NCBI GenBank assembly: GCA_036274055.1
Contig: DASUGM010000100.1
Span: forward strand, 1 to 18,634
Direction: 5' to 3'
DNA length: 18,634 nt
Origin: DASUGM01 sp036274055
GTDB lineage: Bacteria; Acidobacteriota; Vicinamibacteria; Vicinamibacterales; SCN-69-37
Part shown: positions 15,122 through 18,634 of the stretch, in pieces
Layout of the letters: each line of letters opens with the position of its first letter
Position numbering within the stretch: position 1 is the stretch's first letter
Program-made: the position numbers and the translations under genes
The notes under the pieces: generated by a model
Databases searched by the model: none
What the model was told of the DNA's origin: nothing
The model's input: the letters and a program-made list of their open reading frames with translations, nothing else

Positions 15122-15137
15122 GCAAGCGTGATGCCAG
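15122..15137 (-). promoter_or_regulatory. Candidate sigma-54 (-24/-12) promoter for pilMNOPQ
   Basis: On the minus strand the sequence is C-TGGCA-TCACGC-TTGC. TGGCA (15132-15136) and TTGC (15122-15125) match the invariant blocks of the RpoN consensus with the exact required spacing. Mismatches are limited to the less conserved CG after TGGCA and the final W. The predicted start is near 15110, leaving only about 6 leader bases before the pilM ATG. A 6-bp dyad, TTGCCT (15110-15115) with AGGCAA (15120-15125), overlaps the -12 element. Confidence 0.6.
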
Positions 15138-15164
15138 AAGTGAGGTTCGCGGCTTAGCGCGGCT

Positions 15165-15191
15165 GTGCGGCCCTGATTACCCAGGCCGTGC
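15165..15191. repeat. Imperfect GC-rich inverted repeat in the pilM-rplM control region
   Basis: GTGCGGCC (15165-15172) can pair with GGCCGTGC (15184-15191), with two G-T wobbles, around an 11-base centre in which CTG/CAG can also pair if one C is bulged. It lies between the sigma-54 element and the upstream dyad. It could be a bend, a binding site, or chance in GC-rich DNA. Confidence 0.3.
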
Positions 15192-15234
15192 AACGCGGGC
15201 AAGCGCCGACAGGCCTTACGTTTGTGGGTACGTC

Positions 15235-15246
15235 GACAAATCTGTC
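15235..15246. promoter_or_regulatory. GACA-N4-TGTC dyad, candidate activator site
   Basis: GACA (15235-15238) and TGTC (15243-15246) form a perfect 4+4 dyad centred about 105 bp upstream of the -24 element of the pilM promoter. That is within the usual range of enhancer-binding proteins that activate sigma-54. It also lies about 70 bp upstream of the rplM -35. A single short dyad is weak evidence on its own; no second full copy was found. Confidence 0.3.
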
Positions 15247-15312
15247 AGCGGGCCGATAGCGCCGGCCGAGGGCGCGAAACGGCCGCGAAGGGGCCCGGGA
15301 ACCGGCCAAAGA

Positions 15313-15341
15313 TTGACATTTTTTCACTGCGTCTTTATCAT
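15313..15341 (+). promoter_or_regulatory. Near-consensus sigma-70 promoter for the rplM-frr operon
   Basis: A perfect TTGACA (15313-15318), a 17-base spacer containing a T-run, and TATCAT (15336-15341, five of six) form a strong housekeeping promoter. The predicted start is near 15348, giving a leader of about 34 bases before rplM. The AT-rich spacer stands out against the GC-rich surroundings. Confidence 0.85.
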
Positions 15342-15349
15342 TTTGGTTT

Positions 15350-15368
15350 GCCGTTCTTCGGATTCGGC
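15350..15368 (+). promoter_or_regulatory. UUCG-capped hairpin at the 5' end of the rplM leader
   Basis: GCCG (15350-15353) pairs with CGGC (15365-15368). An inner TC/GA closes a TTCG tetraloop (15357-15360) of the very stable cUUCGg type. It starts within about two bases of the predicted transcript 5' end and ends just before the Shine-Dalgarno AAGGG (15372-15376). It may protect the 5' end or serve as an L13 autoregulatory site. The stem includes a T-T/T internal loop. Confidence 0.5.
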
Positions 15369-15381
15369 TGAAAGGGAAGGC

Positions 15382-15813
15382 ATGGCGACGGGTAAGGCGG
15401 CCCCTGCGAACGACCAGAGGCTGTGGCACATCATCGACGCAGACGGTCAGGTCCTGGGGCGTATCGCTTCGACCGCCGCGCGTCTCCTGCAAGGCAAGCA
15501 CAAGCCCACCTGGGCGCCCTACCTCGACAAAGGCGATCACGTCGTCATCGTCAATGCGGCGCGCGTCAAGCTGACCGGCCGCAAGGAAGAACAGAAATTG
15601 TACCGCTACCACAGCGGCTACGAAGGCGGGCTGCGCGAAGAGCGCGCCAAGATCGTGCGGCAGAAGGATCCGGTGCGTCTCGTCGAAGAGGCGATCAGCG
15701 GCATGCTGCCGAAGACCAAGCTCGGCAAAGCGATGTATCGCAAACTGAAGGTGTACAAGTCGGGCGACCACCCGCACACCGCTCAGCAACCCAAGAAGAT
15801 AGAGGTCGCGTAA
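15382..15813 (+). CDS. rplM: 50S ribosomal protein L13
   Basis: L13 is an early-assembling large-subunit protein. From ATG 15382 it has 143 residues, the usual length. Family features are the WHIIDADGQVLGRIAS opening, GKHKPTWAPYLDKGDHVVIVNA, KLYRYHSGYEGGLRE, the MLPKTKLGKAMYRKLKVY segment and a GDHPH near the C-terminus. The frame stays open 23 codons upstream to a TTG at 15313, but that TTG is the -35 element of the promoter, so the longer form is rejected. The ribosome site AAGGG (15372-15376) lies 5 bases before the ATG. It is first in the operon and one base from the rpsI start. Confidence 0.97.
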   Translation: MATGKAAPANDQRLWHIIDADGQVLGRIASTAARLLQGKHKPTWAPYLDKGDHVVIVNAARVKLTGRKEEQKLYRYHSGYEGGLREERAKIVRQKDPVRLVEEAISGMLPKTKLGKAMYRKLKVYKSGDHPHTAQQPKKIEVA

Positions 15814-15814
15814 C

Positions 15815-16207
15815 TTGGCTACGACGCAGTATTACGGCACGGGCCGGCGCAAGACATCGACGGCTCGCGTGTTCCTCCGCCCCGGCTCCGGCACGATCAC
15901 CATCAACAAGCAGCCCATCGAGAAGTGCTTCCCGACCGAAACGCATCGCCTGACCATCCGGCTGCCGCTCGTCGTCACCGAGACCGGTGAGCGGTTCGAT
16001 GTGCTCGCGACCACGGCGGGCGGCGGCGTCGCCGGCCAGGCCGGCGCGCTGCGCCTCGGCATCGCCCGGGCGTTGCTCGAATTCAACGAAGAACTTCGCT
16101 CGAGCCTGCGCAAGGCCGGGCTGCTGACGCGCGACCCGCGCGCCAAGGAACGTAAGAAGTACGGCATGGCTGGAGCGCGCAAACGCTTCCAGTTCAGCAA
16201 ACGTTAA
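15815..16207 (+). CDS. rpsI: 30S ribosomal protein S9
   Basis: S9 binds the head of the small subunit, and its C-terminal tail touches P-site tRNA. The 130-residue product opens with QYYGTGRRKTSTARVF and closes with KYGMAGARKRFQFSKR, including the invariant basic tail ending in Lys-Arg. The start is TTG at 15815-15817: it aligns with the family N-terminus, there is no nearer ATG, and a GAGG ribosome site (15802-15805) lies 9 bases upstream inside rplM. It follows the rplM stop by one base, so coupling is likely. Confidence 0.97.
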   Translation: MATTQYYGTGRRKTSTARVFLRPGSGTITINKQPIEKCFPTETHRLTIRLPLVVTETGERFDVLATTAGGGVAGQAGALRLGIARALLEFNEELRSSLRKAGLLTRDPRAKERKKYGMAGARKRFQFSKR

Positions 16208-16233
16208 CGGACGCGGACAGGAGACGAATCGGT

Positions 16234-16998
16234 TTGAGCGCGATCGCGATGAAGGATTTGTTGGAGGCTGGAGTTCACTTCGGCCACCAGACCAAACGCT
16301 GGAATCCGAAGATGAAGCCATACATCTTCGGCGAGCGGAACGGCATCTACATTCTGGACCTGGGCCGGACCGCGAAGCTGTATCGCGAGGCAGCCGAGTT
16401 CATCACCACTACCGCGGCGCAGGGCGGCACCGTCCTGTTCGTCGGCACCAAGCGCCAGGCACAGGATCCGATTGCCGAAGAAGCGCAGCGCTGCGGCATG
16501 TTCTTCGTGAACCAGCGCTGGCTCGGCGGCCTGCTGACCAACTTCTCCACCATCCAGCGGAGTCTCGCGCGGCTGCGTGACCTCGAGGCGATGCAGACCG
16601 ACGGCCGCTTCGAGATGCTCTCGAAGAAGGAAGTCGCCCGGCTCGAGAAGGAGCGCCGCAAGCTGGCGAAGAACCTCGACGGCATCCGCGGCATGTCGCG
16701 GCTGCCCGACGCCGTGTTCATCGTCGACACGCGTCACGAGCAGATCGCGGTGGACGAAGCGCGCAAGCTCAAGATTCCGGTCATCGGCGTGGTCGATACC
16801 AATTGCGATCCGGATCAGGTCGAGTACGTGATTCCGGGCAATGACGACGCGCTGCGGTCGATCCGGCTGTTCGCGGCCGGTATCGCCGACGCGGTGCTCG
16901 CCGGTCGAGGCGTCGCTGATGCCCACGCCGCGGACGCCGCGCCCGAACCGAAGCCGCGCGCGCCGCAACCGCCGGTTCCCGCGCCGACCACGGCGTAG
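16234..16998 (+). CDS. rpsB: 30S ribosomal protein S2
   Basis: S2 sits at the head-body junction of the small subunit and is needed for S1 binding in many bacteria. The protein has 254 residues. It opens with MKDLLEAGVHFGHQTKRWNPKMKPYIF and contains FVGTKRQAQD, NQRWLGGLLTNF, the basic coiled-coil insert (KKEVARLEKERRKLAKNL) and GVVDTNCDPD. The last 30 or so residues form an Ala/Pro-rich extension past the conserved core. It starts at TTG 16234-16236, five codons before the internal ATG, because the longer N-terminus aligns with known S2; AGGAG (16219-16223) is 10 bases upstream. The leader from rpsI is only 26 bases, leaving no room for a classic S2 leader RNA. Confidence 0.97.
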   Translation: MSAIAMKDLLEAGVHFGHQTKRWNPKMKPYIFGERNGIYILDLGRTAKLYREAAEFITTTAAQGGTVLFVGTKRQAQDPIAEEAQRCGMFFVNQRWLGGLLTNFSTIQRSLARLRDLEAMQTDGRFEMLSKKEVARLEKERRKLAKNLDGIRGMSRLPDAVFIVDTRHEQIAVDEARKLKIPVIGVVDTNCDPDQVEYVIPGNDDALRSIRLFAAGIADAVLAGRGVADAHAADAAPEPKPRAPQPPVPAPTTA

Positions 16999-17001
16999 CG
17001 C

Positions 17002-17029
17002 GGCTCAAGGCTCAGGGCTCACGGCTCGG
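17002..17029. repeat. Four tandem heptamers GGCTCAN after rpsB
   Basis: GGCTCAA (17002-17008), GGCTCAG (17009-17015), GGCTCAC (17016-17022) and GGCTCGG (17023-17029) are head-to-tail. The third copy forms the 5' arm of the following hairpin. The array starts 4 bases after the rpsB stop. Confidence 0.8.
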
Positions 17030-17062
17030 CGTCCTGCGCCGGCGGTGAGCCCTTAGTTTTCT
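17015..17062 (+). terminator. Terminator-like hairpin / attenuator between rpsB and tsf
   Basis: GGGCTCAC (17015-17022) pairs perfectly with GTGAGCCC (17045-17052). An inner perfect stem, CGGCG (17027-17031) with CGCCG (17037-17041), folds the loop. The T-rich TTAGTTTTCT (17053-17062) follows. This is the form of an intrinsic terminator, although the T-tract is interrupted. Placed inside the operon, it would lower tsf, pyrH and frr output relative to the ribosomal proteins, as partial terminators do after rpsB in some bacteria. Confidence 0.75.
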
Positions 17063-17066
17063 CCCC

Positions 17067-17087
17067 AAGACTCAAGACCCAAGGATC
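17067..17087. repeat. Three tandem heptamers AAGANYC ahead of tsf
   Basis: AAGACTC (17067-17073), AAGACCC (17074-17080) and AAGGATC (17081-17087) are head-to-tail, followed by a truncated AAGAA that runs into the tsf ATG. The third copy supplies the Shine-Dalgarno AAGGA of tsf. Confidence 0.7.
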
Positions 17088-17092
17088 AAGAA

Positions 17093-17695
17093 ATGGCCGA
17101 CATCTCCGCTGCCCTCGTCAAACAGCTCCGCGACGCCACCGGCGCCGGCATGATGGAGTGCAAAGCCGCGCTCCAGGAGGCCAACGGCGACCTCGACGCG
17201 GCGACCACCGTTCTGCGCAAGCGCGGCCTCGCGCAAGCGGCGAAGAAGTCGGGGCGGTCGACGAGTGAAGGCCTGATCGGCTCGTACATCCACATGGGCG
17301 GCAAGATCGGCGTCCTCGTCGAGCTCAACTGCGAATCGGACTTCGTGGCGCGGACCGACGACTTCCAGAACCTGCTCAAGGAAATTGCGCTGCAGATTGC
17401 GGCCGCCAACCCGACCTACGTCCGTCGCGAGGACGTTCCGGCCGACATCCTCGAGCGCGAGCGCGGCATCTACCGCGCGCAGATGGAGAATTCCGGCAAG
17501 CCGCCGCAGGTGATCGACAAGATCATCGAAGGCAAGCTCGGCAGCTTCTACGAGCAGTTCGTGCTCGTCGATCAGGCGTCGATTCGCGATCCGAAGACGA
17601 CGGTCGCGCAGATGCTGCAGGCGGCGATCGCCAAGCTCGGCGAGAACATCGGCATCGCCCGCTTCGTGCGGTTCAAGGTGGGCGAAGGGCTATAA
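17093..17695 (+). CDS. tsf: Elongation factor Ts (short form)
   Basis: EF-Ts exchanges GDP for GTP on EF-Tu. The protein has 200 residues, the short type known from Thermus and several other phyla, against 283 in E. coli; it retains only one copy of the core repeat. The N-terminal UBA-like domain (VKQLRDATGAGMMECKAAL, 9-27) is clear. The EF-Tu-contacting motif reads ESDFVAR (81-87; TDFV in E. coli), and the end is GENIGIARFVRF. The ATG at 17093 has AAGGA (17081-17085) 7 bases away, formed by the upstream heptamer repeat. The stop codon TAA overlaps a TATAAT hexamer that precedes pyrH. Confidence 0.96.
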   Translation: MADISAALVKQLRDATGAGMMECKAALQEANGDLDAATTVLRKRGLAQAAKKSGRSTSEGLIGSYIHMGGKIGVLVELNCESDFVARTDDFQNLLKEIALQIAAANPTYVRREDVPADILERERGIYRAQMENSGKPPQVIDKIIEGKLGSFYEQFVLVDQASIRDPKTTVAQMLQAAIAKLGENIGIARFVRFKVGEGL

Positions 17696-17696
17696 T
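17691..17696 (+). promoter_or_regulatory. TATAAT hexamer at the tsf stop, possible internal promoter for pyrH
   Basis: A perfect -10 consensus overlaps the tsf TAA (17693-17695) and ends 8 bases before the pyrH GTG. A start 6-8 bases downstream would yield a leaderless or nearly leaderless pyrH mRNA. No good -35 is visible, and the first bases after it are a C-run. It could be chance, since the hexamer straddles a CTA-TAA codon pair. Confidence 0.4.
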
Positions 17697-17704
17697 CCCC
17701 CTTC

Positions 17705-18424
17705 GTGTCCGCGCCCGCCTACTCGCGAGTCCTCCTCAAACTCTCCGGCGAAGCCCTCATGGGCGATCAGGCGTACGGGATCGATCCCCCGACCGCCACG
17801 CAGATCGCCCGTGAGATCGGCGAGATTCAGCAGCTCGGCGTCCAGACCGCCGTCGTCATCGGCGGCGGCAACGTGTTTCGCGGCCTCGCGGCGAGCGCGC
17901 GCGGCATGGACCGCGCCACCGCCGACTACATGGGCATGCTGGCGACGGTCATCAACGCGCTCGCGCTGCAGGACGCGCTCGAGAAGATCGGCGTGACGAC
18001 GCGCGTCGTGACCGCGATCGAGATGCGCGCGGTGGCCGAGCCGTTCATCCGCCGGCGGGCGGTGCGCCATCTCGAAAAAGGCCGGGTCGTGGTCTTCGCC
18101 GCCGGCACCGGCAACCCCTACTTCACCACCGACACCGCGGCGGCGCTGCGGGCGATGGAGATGCGCGCCGAGGTCATCCTCAAGGGCACGCAGGTCGACG
18201 GCGTCTACACCGCGGACCCGAAGACGACGCCCACGGCGCAGCGCTACGAAACCATTTCATATCTTGAAGTGCTCGATAAACAGCTGAAGGTCATGGACGC
18301 CACAGCGATCAGCCTGTGCATGGACAACAAGCTGCCAATCATCGTCTTCAAGCTTCGCGAGCCCGGCAATCTGCGGCGTGTCATCATGGGCGAGCCCGTG
18401 GGCACGATCGTGCGCGCGAACTGA
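17705..18424 (+). CDS. pyrH: Uridylate kinase (UMP kinase)
   Basis: PyrH phosphorylates UMP to UDP with ATP and is a hexamer of the amino-acid kinase fold, unlike eukaryotic UMP kinases. The protein has 239 residues. Motifs are KLSGEAL (12-18), GGGNVFRG (53-60), MDRATADYMGMLATVINAL (68-86, UMP and GTP-effector region), AGTGNPYFTTD (133-143) and VDGVYTADP (164-172). The start is GTG 17705-17707, nine bases after the tsf stop. It gives the normal N-terminus, and no Shine-Dalgarno sits at proper spacing (GAAGGG is about 16 bases away). The gene therefore depends on coupling from tsf or on a leaderless transcript. tsf-pyrH-frr order is widespread. Confidence 0.96.
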   Translation: MSAPAYSRVLLKLSGEALMGDQAYGIDPPTATQIAREIGEIQQLGVQTAVVIGGGNVFRGLAASARGMDRATADYMGMLATVINALALQDALEKIGVTTRVVTAIEMRAVAEPFIRRRAVRHLEKGRVVVFAAGTGNPYFTTDTAAALRAMEMRAEVILKGTQVDGVYTADPKTTPTAQRYETISYLEVLDKQLKVMDATAISLCMDNKLPIIVFKLREPGNLRRVIMGEPVGTIVRAN

Positions 18425-18440
18425 CCGAAGGACACGAGCG

Positions 18441-18634
18441 ATGGACGTCAACGACATCAACGGACTGAAGACCGAAGTCAAGAAACGCATGGACAGCACG
18501 CTCGAGCACGTGCGGCGCGAGCTGACCGGGCTGCGCAGCGGCCGCGCCTCGGTGACGCTGCTCGACCCGATCCAGGTCGAGGCCTACGGCACGATGATGC
18601 CGCTCAATCAGGTGGCCTCGCTGTCGATTCCCGA
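18441..18634 (+). CDS. frr: Ribosome recycling factor, N-terminal part (3' end outside window)
   Basis: RRF works with EF-G to split the post-termination ribosome. The first 64 codons are present. The long helix start (LKTEVKKRMDSTLEHVRREL), the GLRSGRAS motif that binds the ribosome and the beginning of domain II (VEAYGTMMPLNQVASLS) are typical of the family. The ATG at 18441 has AAGGA (18428-18432) 8 bases upstream, and the gap from the pyrH stop is 16 bases. The frame continues beyond the window without a stop. Confidence 0.95.
   Translation, partial: MDVNDINGLKTEVKKRMDSTLEHVRRELTGLRSGRASVTLLDPIQVEAYGTMMPLNQVASLSIP

Noticed and set aside
15105..15311. c-di-GMP (GEMM) riboswitch ahead of pilM
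   Set aside because: Considered because GEMM elements precede pilus genes in some bacteria, but the conserved core sequences and paired layout are not visible, and the sigma-54 start would leave no leader.
15313..15381. N-terminal extension of L13 starting at TTG 15313
   Set aside because: The TTG is the first codon-like triplet of the TTGACA -35 box, and the extension is not part of the L13 family; ATG 15382 has a ribosome site.
16208..16233. S2 leader RNA between rpsI and rpsB
   Set aside because: The spacer is only 26 bases and holds just a Shine-Dalgarno; no room for a structured leader.
1..18634. Mobile elements, CRISPR arrays, tRNA or toxin-antitoxin systems
   Set aside because: No transposase, integrase, spaced direct-repeat array, tRNA-like cloverleaf or small paired genes could be supported; the region appears to be conserved core genome.

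Overview
The window looks like a high-GC chromosomal segment of a free-living Gram-negative bacterium. My best guess is the phylum Acidobacteriota (Vicinamibacteria-like). This rests on the pilMNOPQ block with short lipoproteins and a PKD lipoprotein, the short EF-Ts, and the overall gene style. It is an inference: a myxobacterial or other deltaproteobacterial relative cannot be excluded from sequence reading alone. No phage, insertion sequence, CRISPR, tRNA or rRNA is visible. Coding density is very high, and the longest non-coding stretch is 15105-15381 (277 bases).

Layout. (1) 1-1950: the 3' end of coaE (+) runs tail to tail into folD (-), with 41 bases of overlap. folD is divergent from a secreted SGNH/GDSL hydrolase (+) across a 35-base spacer that holds a perfect 8-bp inverted repeat. 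The hydrolase ends in a perfect 15-bp inverted repeat facing a convergent permease. (2) 1960-3565: an APC-family (CAT-like) amino-acid permease (-) with its own recognisable promoter and a 5' leader carrying two CTCGAG palindromes one helical turn apart. (3) 3566-15104: an almost gapless minus-strand run in the transcription order pilM-pilN-pilO-pilP-pilQ-lipoprotein-PKD lipoprotein-TPR protein-M24 aminopeptidase-accB-accC-thiE. Neighbours overlap by up to 26 bases or are separated by 2-57 bases, and I found no terminator. (4) 15105-15381: a divergent control region. On the minus strand it holds a good sigma-54 (-24/-12) match just ahead of pilM, with a GACA-N4-TGTC dyad about 100 bp further upstream. 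On the plus strand it holds a near-consensus sigma-70 promoter for rplM and a UUCG-capped hairpin at the predicted mRNA 5' end. (5) 15382-18634: a translation and nucleotide operon on the plus strand, rplM-rpsI-rpsB-tsf-pyrH-frr, with the window ending inside frr. A terminator-like hairpin flanked by two different 7-bp tandem repeats sits between rpsB and tsf.

How the genes work together. pilMNOP encode the cytoplasmic and inner-membrane alignment complex of a type IV pilus, and pilQ encodes its outer-membrane secretin. The two lipoproteins and the acidic TPR protein that follow are plausible but unproven pilus accessories. The same run continues into accB/accC, which begin fatty-acid synthesis, and into thiamine synthesis. 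The plus-strand operon supplies ribosomal proteins L13, S9 and S2, elongation factor Ts, UMP kinase and ribosome recycling factor.

The most interesting signals are regulatory: a sigma-54 promoter driving the pilus assembly operon, several start codons 6-8 bases after -10-like hexamers (possible leaderless transcripts), and the heptamer-flanked attenuator between rpsB and tsf. I saw no clearly unprecedented defence or mobile system here.
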